A stretch of 9,705 nucleotides of DNA from CAYYJM01 sp964471755 (GCA_964471755.1 CAYYJM010000242.1:1-9705); one strand, 5' to 3'. Counted from the stretch's first letter, positions 1 to 7,064 are shown. Notes: generated by a model not told the origin, from the letters alone. Translations and numbers: made by a program.

Positions 1-2
1 TC

Positions 3-980
3 AACATCTGGGGCGACGGCAGCACCTACAAGGGCAACGACATCGAGCGGTTCTATCGCTACGGCCTGCTCGTCAACCCGAACCTGCGCGTCTATAAACC
101 CTGGCTCGACCAGACCTTCGTGACCGAACTCGGCGGCCGCAAGGAGATGTCCACGCTCCTGGAGAAGGCCGGCCTGTCCTATCGCATGAGCAAGGAGAAG
201 GCGTACTCGACCGACTCGAACATCTGGGGAGCGACCCACGAGGCGAAGGACCTGGAGTTCCTTAACAAGGGCGTCCAGATCGTCGAGCCGATCATGGGCG
301 TCGCCTTCTGGCGTGACGACGTGCCGGTGAAACGCGAAACCGTCACGGTCACGTTCGAGCAGGGCAACCCGGTCGCGCTCAACGGCACGAACTTCACCGA
401 CCCGGTCGCGCTGGTCCTGGAGGCGAACCGGATCGGCGGCCGACACGGCCTGGGCATGTCGGACCAGATCGAGAATCGCATCATCGAGGCCAAGAGCCGG
501 GGCATCTACGAGGCTCCCGGCATGGCCCTGCTCTTCCTCGCCTACGAGCGGCTGATCACCGGCATCCACAACGAGGGGACCATCGAGCAGTATCGCGATA
601 TGGGCCGACGTCTGGGCCGACTTCTGTACGAGGGCCGCTGGTTCGATCCGCAGTCGCTGATGATCCGCGAGACGCTCCAGCGCTGGGTGGCTCGAGCGAT
701 CACCGGCGAGGTCGTTCTCGAACTGCGACGCGGCAACGACTACTCGATCCTCGACACGACGAGTCCGAACCTGACCTACCATCCCGAACGGCTGACGATG
801 GAGAGCGGCCAGGGTGAGTTCACGCCACTGGACCGGATCGGTCAGCTGACGATGCGCAACCTGGACATCACCGACAGCCGGGAGAAGTTGGCGGTCTACG
901 CCCGGGCCGGCCTGCTCGGCACGAAGCCGTTCGAGGGCATGCACCTGCTCGACGAGCCGGCGAAGGACGAGACGAAGTAA
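3..980 (+). CDS. argG: Argininosuccinate synthase, 5'-truncated by window edge
   Basis: This enzyme joins citrulline and aspartate, using ATP, to make argininosuccinate, AMP and pyrophosphate. It is the penultimate step of arginine biosynthesis and is cytoplasmic. The frame is open from base 3 to a TAA at 978-980, giving 325 residues. Compared with E. coli ArgG (about 447 residues, from memory) roughly the first 123 residues are missing, including the N-terminal ATP-binding SGGLDTS loop. Family blocks are easy to see: GDGSTYKGND (bases 12-41), AYSTDSN (from base 201), the GGRHGLGMSDQIENR block, SRGIYEAPGMALL, ELRRGNDYSIL and IGQLTMRNLDITD. These match the long, E. coli-like (type 2) subfamily rather than the shorter type common in other bacteria. 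A GTG at 120 lies inside the conserved domain and is not the start. It converges with the next gene across 43 bp. Identification is very secure; only the start is unseen. Confidence 0.97.
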   Translation, partial: NIWGDGSTYKGNDIERFYRYGLLVNPNLRVYKPWLDQTFVTELGGRKEMSTLLEKAGLSYRMSKEKAYSTDSNIWGATHEAKDLEFLNKGVQIVEPIMGVAFWRDDVPVKRETVTVTFEQGNPVALNGTNFTDPVALVLEANRIGGRHGLGMSDQIENRIIEAKSRGIYEAPGMALLFLAYERLITGIHNEGTIEQYRDMGRRLGRLLYEGRWFDPQSLMIRETLQRWVARAITGEVVLELRRGNDYSILDTTSPNLTYHPERLTMESGQGEFTPLDRIGQLTMRNLDITDSREKLAVYARAGLLGTKPFEGMHLLDEPAKDETK

Positions 981-999
981 CGCCGCCGCTCTTCGTCTT
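969..999 (+). terminator. Hairpin overlapping the argG stop codon (weak terminator candidate)
   Basis: AGACGAAG at 970-977 pairs with CTTCGTCT at 991-998, an 8-bp perfect stem with a 13-base loop, extendable by one G-T pair. The left arm is the last codons of argG and the stop codon sits in the loop. There is no uninterrupted T-run after it, only TCATTT, so an intrinsic terminator is uncertain. The position between two convergent genes makes a termination or 3'-end role plausible. Confidence 0.25.
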
Positions 1000-1023
1000 C
1001 ATTTAGCCGCCGGTGCCTTCTTC

Positions 1024-4000
1024 TCAGGCCAGGGTCACGTTCATGGTGTAAGACCCCTGGTCCATGACCCCCAGCGACGAGTTTCGGCCCTTGACCTGGA
1101 CGAGGATGGGCGCACCGGCCGCCACGGCGGCGGATACGCTGCGGGTGGCCTGGCCGGGAGCGGTGTTGCTGCCCAGTTCGACCAGGCTGTTGCCAGCCAG
1201 GGTGAACAGACGCAACTCCATGTCGCCGCCGGTCTGGGTGATCTGCACGGTGACGGTTCCCGACGCACCGGCCGTCCAGCGATACCAGTCGTAGTCGTAC
1301 AGGCCATCGGCCTTGCGGGCCAGGGTGAGGCCGGTGTACGACTGCGTGGCCCCCAGGATGCCGCGGTCGGCGGCCTGGTCGGAGGTCTCGTTCGACTCGT
1401 AATTGTCGCCGGTGAAGGTGCCGCCACCGCCGGGGCCGGGTGGCGTGACGACGTTGGCGTTGATTCGGGCGACGACGAGGTCGGTCGTGCCGGGGCCAGA
1501 GCCCTTGGTCGTCTGGAAGGCCCCCGGGGTCGTCGGGAAGTCACTGGAGATGGCCGTGCCGGTCACCCAGATGTCGCCACTCGAACCGATGGCCACGTCG
1601 TGGCCCGCGTCCACGGAGAAGCCGCCGAGGTAGGTCGAGAAGGTCAGGGCCGTGCCGGTGGCGTTGAACACAGAGACGTAGATGTCGCGGTTGGTGCCGG
1701 TGTTGATGAAGCCGCTGCCGGAAAACTGATTGACCAGCGGCAGGCCGGCGTTGGCGGCCCCGGTGACGATCGCGTTTCCGGAAGCATCCACGACCAGCGC
1801 ACGGCCGGTGTCGTCGAAGTTACCGCCGAGGTAGGTCGAGTAAACCAGGGCCGTTCCGGTCGTGTTGATCTTGGTGACGAAGGCGTCGGTGAAGGAGGCG
1901 GTGGTCAGGGTGGTGCGAAACGCGCCCGTGGTGACGTCGAAGTTGCTCGAGCCGGTAGTGCCGACGATATAGGCGTTGTTACTCGTGTCCAGGGCAAGAT
2001 CGGTGCCCTCGTCGGCACCGGTCCCGCCGAGGTAGGTCGAGTAGACCAGGGCCGTCCCCGTCGGGTTCAGCTTGGTGATGAACGCATCCCTGCCGCCGCC
2101 ACGGGTGGACTGGAACGCCCCGGTGGTGACGTCGAAGTTGTCGGAAGAGGTCTCGCCGGTGATGTAAGCGTTGCCCGCCGAATCGACCTCGACGGCATCG
2201 CCGCCTTCGTGGGCACTCCCGCCGAGGTAGGTCGAGTAAACCAGAGCCGTCCCCGTCGTGTTCAGTTTGGTCACGAAGACGTCGTCATTCCCGGCCCGGG
2301 TACTCTGGAACGCCCCGGTGGTCACGTCGAAGTTGTCTGAATCGGTCTGGCCGACGACGTAGGCGCTGCCTGCGCCATCGACCGTGATGCCGACACCGTG
2401 TTCCACCCCATCCCCGCCCAGGAAGGTCGAGTAGATCAGGGCGTTGCCGTTGCTGTTCAGCTTGGAAACGAAAACGTCCCGGGCACCGCCAGCTCGGGTG
2501 GCCTGGAAGGCTCCCGTGGTGACCGGGAAGTTGTTCGAGCCCGTGCTGCCCGAGACGTAGGCGTTGCCAGCCGCGTCGATGTCGAGGTCGAAGGCGGTGT
2601 CGCCTCCGTTGCCGCCGAGGTAGGTCGAGTAGACCAGGGCCGTCCCCGTCGGGTTCATCTTGAAGACGACCGCGTCTCCACCGCCGGGGGTGGTGGTCTG
2701 GAAGGCTCCGGGGGTGATGGGGAAGTTGCTTGAACTCGTGGTGGTGACGACGTAGGCATTGCCCGCGCTGTCCACCTGGATGCCGGCATTTTGATCCGGC
2801 CCAAAGATCGGGTCGTTGTCGTTGCCGTTGCCACCGACGTAGGTCGAGAAGTTCAGCGTCGGATCGATCACCAGCGTTCGCGTGTGGTCGTAGTTGCCTA
2901 CCTGGATACCGATTTGGTTCGGCCCAGCCTGGACGTAGGCCGCCGCGACCGCCTGCCGGCCGGTCGCCGTCTCCTGGTAGGCGACCGGGGCGGACTGCAC
3001 CAGTTCGCCACCCTGCAGGCCCAGGACGAGCTGGCCCTGCTCGTTCACGGCGACGGACTGCGCTCCCTGGAAATCGAGCTGGATCTGTCCGGCGTCGGCG
3101 TCCGGTCGGACGAGGAAGTCGTAGCGGAGATTGCCCTGGTCGCCGTGGTAGGCCACGTCGATGCCGTCGTAGGCGTTCTGGTAATGCACCTCCGAGTACA
3201 TCGGCACGTCGGTCAGCCAGCTCGACGGATCGTTGCCGACGAAGTAGTTGGCCACTCCTTCCAGGCGATTGACACCGAAAGCCGGGTCGGTGGGCATCGC
3301 CCCCAGGAAGTTGACCTGTACGGTCTCGGTGAGGTAGGTTCGCGGTGTCTCTCCCGAGGCATCCCCGGTCATCATGCCCGGCTCGGAGGGGAGCCCGGTC
3401 GGTGGGACCACGCTGGTCATCGACAGGACCGCCCCGGAGCCGGTCAGGCCGATCATGTAGTCCTGTCCGCGAGCCAGGAACTGCAGCGACGGATCGGCCT
3501 GGCCACGGTTCTGCTCGAAGTTCAACGGCATGCGGGCGAACGGATCGCCGCTCACCTCGGTCACGATCGTCGCGCTGACGCCGTCGTTGCCGGCCGCGTC
3601 GGCGACCCGGGCCCGCAGGTCGTAGCGACCCGGTTGCAGGGCCGCCAGGGTAACCTCGGTCGCTCCGTCGGCGTTGCGATCGGCCGTGGCGAAGTTCAGC
3701 TCGCCCGGCCCGCTGAACACGCCGTCGCGGTTGCGATCGACGTCGATGGCCACCGTGTTGCCCAGGCCGTTGAAGTCGGTATCGCGCGCGGTGACGAGGA
3801 CGGTCGGCGTGGTATCGAGCGTATACGTCGGTGCCTGCAACAGCACCTCGGGCGCGGTGCGATCGATCACGATGCTCTGACCCGTCGCGGCGAAATTGCC
3901 GGTGCCGGACGCCGCCACCACGGTCAGGAACTGGAACCCTTCGGGCAGGGGCTGCGTCAGCCGGGCCGTCCACGTCCCGTCCGCTCCCGCCTGGACCGAT

Positions 4001-4578
4001 ACCTCCTCCGATCCGGCATACACGGTCACGGTCGCGCCGGGCGTCGCCGTCCCGAAGACGGACAGCGTCCTGGCGTTGGTCAGGAGGTCGCTCGCGCTGA
4101 CGCCGGTGTCCTCGGTGATGCCGCTGATCGCCACCTCGAGCGGCCCCTCCGGCATCCCCGAGGTGGGCGGCTCATCGAGCCCGCCTGGCAGGTAGAGGGC
4201 GGTGTTGGCTGTCTGGTCGATTTCGTCCCCATTGTCGATGACGTACCCGGTGGACGGGTCGAGGCTGGCGGAGTTGATGGGTTCGTCGGGGGGAGGAGCG
4301 ATCGGGTCGTTGTCCGTGGGCTCGGTCAGGAAGAAGGCGCAGTCCGTTGGGTCGGACTCGGGCAGGATGCTCACGCTCGAGCTGTCGCCTGGCGGGGTCA
4401 GCGGGTCGAGTTCCCACCAGTCCAGGCCGAGCAGGCTGCCCGGTGGCAGGCGGTCCTCGAGAGTCTCCAGCCGAGGCCGAGCGCCGGGCCGGGTCGGGTG
4501 GCTTGGTGGCTGACTGGTCGATGTCTTCTGGCGGAGACGACGACGTAGCCAGGCGCGCAGAACGCTCCATCCGAACAT
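1024..4578 (-). CDS. Large SBBP-repeat beta-propeller protein with Ig-like and PPC-like domains
   Basis: A 1184-residue modular protein, probably secreted or surface-exposed; its ligand or activity is unknown. Domains in order: a basic N-terminus (1-36) then LETLEDRLPPG (37-47), a motif common at the start of giant planctomycete extracellular proteins; an acidic Pro-rich linker (about 55-145); an Ig-like region (about 148-239); a second Ig-like region (about 240-343) carrying two DxNxDG loops (281-286, 300-305); a region starting FEQNRGQ (about 353-575) of the type that usually precedes SBBP repeats (I believe DUF7948); seven SBBP-like units with STYLGG-type cores beginning at residues 578, 651, 717, 782, 847, 914 and 981; a Pro/Gly linker near 1040-1057; and a PPC-like beta-sandwich (about 1058-1184). 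No classical Sec signal, transmembrane helix or LPxTG anchor is visible. The ATG is supported by GAGGT eight bases upstream. The gene is divergent from the isomerase gene and convergent with argG. Confidence 0.93.
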   Translation of the reverse strand: MFGWSVLRAWLRRRLRQKTSTSQPPSHPTRPGARPRLETLEDRLPPGSLLGLDWWELDPLTPPGDSSSVSILPESDPTDCAFFLTEPTDNDPIAPPPDEPINSASLDPSTGYVIDNGDEIDQTANTALYLPGGLDEPPTSGMPEGPLEVAISGITEDTGVSASDLLTNARTLSVFGTATPGATVTVYAGSEEVSVQAGADGTWTARLTQPLPEGFQFLTVVAASGTGNFAATGQSIVIDRTAPEVLLQAPTYTLDTTPTVLVTARDTDFNGLGNTVAIDVDRNRDGVFSGPGELNFATADRNADGATEVTLAALQPGRYDLRARVADAAGNDGVSATIVTEVSGDPFARMPLNFEQNRGQADPSLQFLARGQDYMIGLTGSGAVLSMTSVVPPTGLPSEPGMMTGDASGETPRTYLTETVQVNFLGAMPTDPAFGVNRLEGVANYFVGNDPSSWLTDVPMYSEVHYQNAYDGIDVAYHGDQGNLRYDFLVRPDADAGQIQLDFQGAQSVAVNEQGQLVLGLQGGELVQSAPVAYQETATGRQAVAAAYVQAGPNQIGIQVGNYDHTRTLVIDPTLNFSTYVGGNGNDNDPIFGPDQNAGIQVDSAGNAYVVTTTSSSNFPITPGAFQTTTPGGGDAVVFKMNPTGTALVYSTYLGGNGGDTAFDLDIDAAGNAYVSGSTGSNNFPVTTGAFQATRAGGARDVFVSKLNSNGNALIYSTFLGGDGVEHGVGITVDGAGSAYVVGQTDSDNFDVTTGAFQSTRAGNDDVFVTKLNTTGTALVYSTYLGGSAHEGGDAVEVDSAGNAYITGETSSDNFDVTTGAFQSTRGGGRDAFITKLNPTGTALVYSTYLGGTGADEGTDLALDTSNNAYIVGTTGSSNFDVTTGAFRTTLTTASFTDAFVTKINTTGTALVYSTYLGGNFDDTGRALVVDASGNAIVTGAANAGLPLVNQFSGSGFINTGTNRDIYVSVFNATGTALTFSTYLGGFSVDAGHDVAIGSSGDIWVTGTAISSDFPTTPGAFQTTKGSGPGTTDLVVARINANVVTPPGPGGGGTFTGDNYESNETSDQAADRGILGATQSYTGLTLARKADGLYDYDWYRWTAGASGTVTVQITQTGGDMELRLFTLAGNSLVELGSNTAPGQATRSVSAAVAAGAPILVQVKGRNSSLGVMDQGSYTMNVTLA
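1600..2860 (-). repeat. Seven tandem SBBP coding repeats, about 195-219 bp each
   Basis: The DNA encoding the STYxGG core recurs with its conserved element starting on the plus strand at 1631, 1832, 2033, 2228, 2423, 2621 and 2840. Spacings are 201, 201, 195, 195, 198 and 219 bp, all multiples of three. Each unit typically reads YSTYLGG, then a variable Gly/Asp-rich turn, then AGNAYVxGxTxSxNFxVTTGAFQ, then DxFVTKLNxTGTAL. Unit six (core at residue 914) is degenerate in its second half, lacking the TTGAFQ block. Seven units fit one closed seven-bladed propeller. Confidence 0.9.
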
Positions 4579-4586
4579 GGTTCGCG

Positions 4587-4591
4587 ACCTC
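4587..4591 (-). promoter_or_regulatory. Ribosome binding site of the SBBP-repeat gene
   Basis: On the minus strand GAGGT lies eight bases before the ATG at 4578-4576. It supports this start, after which the basic N-terminus and the LEDR motif follow in frame. Confidence 0.6.
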
Positions 4592-4626
4592 GGATCGAGA
4601 GATTGATGAGGATAAATGTGGGGGGG

Positions 4627-4655
4627 AGTGTAAACTGGGGGAACTGGAGGTGCAA
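4627..4655 (-). promoter_or_regulatory. Candidate sigma-70-like promoter for the SBBP-repeat gene
   Basis: Read on the minus strand, TTGCAC (plus 4650-4655) and TACACT (plus 4627-4632) are separated by exactly 17 bases. They match the -35 and -10 consensus at three and four of six positions. A start about seven bases further on, near 4620, would leave a leader of about 42 bases before the ATG. The match is modest and planctomycete promoters are poorly characterised, so this is a candidate only. Confidence 0.3.
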
Positions 4656-4663
4656 GCGAAAAG

Positions 4664-4679
4664 TTGAAATGACGTTCAA
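4664..4679. promoter_or_regulatory. Short inverted repeat upstream of the isomerase gene (possible operator)
   Basis: TTGAA (4664-4668) and TTCAA (4675-4679) form perfect 5-base half-sites around a 6-base spacer, ending three bases before the ATG at 4683. It sits just upstream of the candidate -35 of the divergent gene. A protein bound here could affect both genes. Half-sites this short occur by chance, so support is low. Confidence 0.2.
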
Positions 4680-4682
4680 AAG

Positions 4683-5753
4683 ATGAGCAGCACTTCCGCT
4701 ACCTACGAAAGTTCTTCCATGACACCCGAAGATCCCACCACCCTCCACCCGCAGCCGACGGCCGGTGGCGACGTCTCGCGTCGGGCCATCCTGCTCGGAG
4801 CCCTCGGCACCGGGGCCGTCGCGCTGACCGATGCCGTCCGCGCCGGCGAGAAGCCGGCCGCCGATCCCCGGCGAGCCTCGCCCAAACGCTACGCCATGAA
4901 GAAGTCGATCAACCTGTGGGCCTTCCCTTACCCGCAGCGAATGACACTGGAGGAATGCCTCCACCTCGCGAAGGACGCCGGCTTCGACGGCATCGAGCTG
5001 AATTACGACCTGGAGAACGACCTGTCGCCGAAGGGCGACGCCCGGAAGTACGCCGCGATCCGCAAGATGGCCGACCGCATCGGCATCGAGATCAGCGGCC
5101 TCTGCTCGTTCCTGTTCTGGCCGTATCCGCTGACGAGCAACGACGCCGAGAAACGGGCTCGCGGCCTGGAACTGGCCGGCAAGATGGCCGAGGCGGCTCA
5201 CGATCTCGGCGTCGAGAACCTGCTCGTCGTGCCGGGAGCGGTGACGATTCCGTGGCGGACCGATCACGAGCCGGTACCGAACGACGTCTGCGATCAGCGG
5301 GCGCGCGAGGCGGTCGGCAAGCTCGCCGGCCGGGCCGAGAAACTCGGCGTCTCACTCAACATCGAGAACATCTTCTTCAACGGCTACCTGATGACGCCGA
5401 CGGAGATGAACACCTTCGTCGATGGCTTCGGCAGCAAGGCGGTGCAGGTCCACTTCGACACGGGCAACATCGCCATGTTCCAGAACCCCGAACACTGGGT
5501 GCCGCTCCTGGGCAAGCGGATCAAGAACGTTCACTTCAAGGAATTCACCCGCAAGGGGACGGATTACTCGCTGGAGACGTTCCGGCCGCTGCTCGACGGC
5601 ACGACCGACTGGCCGAAGGTGATGGACGCGCTTGACACGATCGGCTACCGTGGTTTCGTCACGTTCGAGTATTTTCATCCCTACCTCCACTACCCGGAGG
5701 CGCTGATCTACCAGACGTCCGACTCGCTCGACCGGATGCTCGGGAGGAAATAG
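4683..5753 (+). CDS. Tat-signal sugar phosphate isomerase/epimerase-like TIM-barrel protein
   Basis: A 356-residue member of the xylose isomerase-like TIM-barrel superfamily (sugar phosphate isomerases/epimerases, hydroxypyruvate isomerase, AP endonuclease family 2). The likely role is metal-dependent isomerisation or epimerisation of a sugar or its derivative; the substrate cannot be told. The N-terminus has a twin-arginine motif, SRRAIL (residues 32-37), a hydrophobic stretch to about 48 and a possible cleavage after A54, so folded export to the periplasm is inferred. The barrel begins around residue 72 (KKSINLWAF). The four family metal ligands all appear intact: E228 (LNIENI), D259 (HFDTGN), H284 (NVHFKE) and E329 (VTFEY). 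Start choice is uncertain: ATG 4683 has no good ribosome site nearby (GGAGG at 4646-4650 is 32 bases away), and ATG 4719 (residue 13) would keep the whole Tat signal. It is divergent from the SBBP gene, with sbcD following after 78 bp. Exact function is unassigned. Confidence 0.9.
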   Translation: MSSTSATYESSSMTPEDPTTLHPQPTAGGDVSRRAILLGALGTGAVALTDAVRAGEKPAADPRRASPKRYAMKKSINLWAFPYPQRMTLEECLHLAKDAGFDGIELNYDLENDLSPKGDARKYAAIRKMADRIGIEISGLCSFLFWPYPLTSNDAEKRARGLELAGKMAEAAHDLGVENLLVVPGAVTIPWRTDHEPVPNDVCDQRAREAVGKLAGRAEKLGVSLNIENIFFNGYLMTPTEMNTFVDGFGSKAVQVHFDTGNIAMFQNPEHWVPLLGKRIKNVHFKEFTRKGTDYSLETFRPLLDGTTDWPKVMDALDTIGYRGFVTFEYFHPYLHYPEALIYQTSDSLDRMLGRK

Positions 5754-5762
5754 CGCCGCTCG

Positions 5763-5796
5763 CCGGGGTGAACTACCAGGTTTGCACCCTCCCCGG
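5763..5796 (+). terminator. Inverted repeat between isomerase gene and sbcD (weak terminator candidate)
   Basis: CCGGGG (5763-5768) is complementary to CCCCGG (5791-5796). An alternative internal pairing of GGGTGAAC with GTT-TG-CACCC gives a longer bulged stem. No T-run follows, so Rho-independent termination is doubtful. It could separate transcription of sbcDC from the isomerase gene or form part of the sbcD leader. Confidence 0.25.
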
Positions 5797-5817
5797 TCGA
5801 TGTGAGAGAATACGCCT

Positions 5818-5824
5818 GGGAGGG
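5818..5824 (+). promoter_or_regulatory. Ribosome binding site of sbcD
   Basis: GGGAGGG lies seven bases before the ATG at 5832 and decides the start. The next in-frame ATG (5838) would give a 13-base spacing, and the upstream GTG at 5802 would add ten residues with no match to the family. Confidence 0.65.
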
Positions 5825-5831
5825 TGAACGC

Positions 5832-7064
5832 ATGCGCATGCTGCATACCGGCGACTGGCACCTCGGCGATCGGCTCGGCCGGATCGACCGTACCGACGAC
5901 CTGCGCCGCGCCGTCGAGCGCATCGCCGGGTACTGCGAGAGTGAGCAGGTCGATACCCTGCTCGTCGCCGGCGATCTGTTCAGCGAAATCGCCTCGCCCG
6001 ATACGCTCCGCGAGTCGATCCGGCATCTTCAGGAGGTCTTCGAGAAGTTCATGATCGAGGGCGGCACCGTCGTCGCCATCACCGGCAACCACGATCGCGA
6101 GCCGTTCTGCCAGACGCTCCGCCTGGCGATGGGCCTGGCTGCGCCGATGGGACCGAAGATGGGCGATCTGGGCCAGACGCACCGATTCTACCTGGCGACC
6201 GGGCCAACCTTCTTTCGGTTGCCCGATCGGCGAACCGGCGGCGAGGTGCAGTTCGTTCTGCTGCCCTACCCAACCGCCCAGCGCTACCTCACCCGTGACG
6301 AGATGCAGGCGTATAATTCCCTCCAGGAGAAGAACCGCCACCTGACGACGGCGTACATGGCCAAACTCGACGAACTGCAACGACACCCCGCCTTCCGACC
6401 GGATCTGCCAACGGTGCTGTCCGCCCACATCGCCGTCCAGGGTGCGACGCTGTCGGGCTTCTTTCGCCTATCGGAAGAGGAGGACATCGTCTTCGACGCC
6501 GGAGCGGTGCCGCTCGGCTTCGCCTACGTCGGCCTGGGGCACATCCACCGGCCGCAGGCGCTCTTTGGCCAGGAGTACCTCCGCTACTCCGGCTCCATCG
6601 AACGTATGGACCTCGGCGAGAAGAACGACGAGAAGACCGTCGCCGTGATCGATCTCGGCCCGCACGGCCGGGAAGGAGAGGTCCGCCTGCTCGACATGCC
6701 CTCGACGCCGCTGGCCGATTTGCAGATCGTCGATCCCGAGGCGCAGTTGCCGCGTCTCCGGGACGACTACCCGGACCACGAGCGGATGCTCGTGCGGCTG
6801 TCGGTCTTTTACACCGCCGGAGAGCAGAACCGCGAGGCGATCCTGCGCGACCTGGAAGGCATCTTCCCGCGCTGGTACTTTCGCGAACTGCACGAGCGGA
6901 ACGCCCTGGGCCAGACACTGACCGCGGCGTCGGAGGGCGGCCAGGAGAGTTTCGAGGAGACGGTACGCGGCTACCTGCGTCAGGAACTGATCCAGCACGA
7001 CGACGCGACGCGCGATCGCATCCTGGCGCGGGCGGAGGAACTGATGAAGGAGGTGCAGCCGTGA
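5832..7064 (+). CDS. sbcD: SbcD, Mre11-type nuclease subunit of SbcCD
   Basis: The nuclease subunit of the SbcCD complex, the bacterial Mre11-Rad50 counterpart. It is an ATP-controlled, Mn-dependent exo/endonuclease that trims blocked DNA ends and cleaves hairpins. The product is 410 residues, close to E. coli SbcD (about 400). The phosphoesterase motifs are complete: HTGDWHLGD (D8, H10), AGDLF (D48), TGNHD (N86, H87, D88), SAHIAVQG (H199) and GLGHIH (H237, H239). YSGSIERMDLGE follows, as expected at the end of the catalytic core, and the remainder is the C-terminal capping and SbcC-binding part. The start is ATG 5832, preceded by GGGAGGG. Its TGA overlaps the GTG start of sbcC in GTGA (7061-7064), so translational coupling and subunit balance are likely. 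No missing catalytic residue is seen. Confidence 0.96.
   Translation: MRMLHTGDWHLGDRLGRIDRTDDLRRAVERIAGYCESEQVDTLLVAGDLFSEIASPDTLRESIRHLQEVFEKFMIEGGTVVAITGNHDREPFCQTLRLAMGLAAPMGPKMGDLGQTHRFYLATGPTFFRLPDRRTGGEVQFVLLPYPTAQRYLTRDEMQAYNSLQEKNRHLTTAYMAKLDELQRHPAFRPDLPTVLSAHIAVQGATLSGFFRLSEEEDIVFDAGAVPLGFAYVGLGHIHRPQALFGQEYLRYSGSIERMDLGEKNDEKTVAVIDLGPHGREGEVRLLDMPSTPLADLQIVDPEAQLPRLRDDYPDHERMLVRLSVFYTAGEQNREAILRDLEGIFPRWYFRELHERNALGQTLTAASEGGQESFEETVRGYLRQELIQHDDATRDRILARAEELMKEVQP
7047..7053 (+). promoter_or_regulatory. Ribosome binding site of sbcC, inside the end of sbcD
   Basis: AAGGAGG, a near-perfect Shine-Dalgarno sequence, lies seven bases before the GTG at 7061. It is within the last codons of sbcD and fixes the unusual GTG start of sbcC. 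Confidence 0.75.

Noticed and set aside
120..122. GTG as a start codon for the argG reading frame
   Set aside because: The same frame is open upstream to the window edge and encodes the conserved GDGSTYKGND block, so the GTG is an internal valine.
1600..2860. Regular repeats considered as a CRISPR array
   Set aside because: The period is about 200 bp, all spacings are multiples of three, and the repeats encode a known beta-propeller motif in one open frame.
2285..4548. Long open frames on the plus strand (2791-4548) and in another minus-strand frame (2285-3973) across the SBBP gene
   Set aside because: They are low-complexity, Arg/Pro/Gly/Val-rich translations typical of high-GC shadows. 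The SBBP frame alone has recognisable domains and a ribosome site.
4650..4686. Tiny leader frames before the isomerase gene (GTG 4650-4667, ATG 4669-4686)
   Set aside because: Each has only five sense codons. The second one's TGA overlaps the isomerase ATG and GGAGG lies upstream, but there is no codon pattern suggesting attenuation, and frames this short arise by chance.
5802..5831. Upstream in-frame GTG start for sbcD
   Set aside because: The ten added residues have no family match, and a strong GGGAGGG precedes ATG 5832, giving the expected MRMLHTGDWHLGD start.
4398..6428. Minus-strand open frames opposite the isomerase gene and sbcD (4398-5267, 5352-6428)
   Set aside because: They lie opposite genes with intact catalytic motifs, show no recognisable domain, and arise from codon bias in GC-rich DNA.
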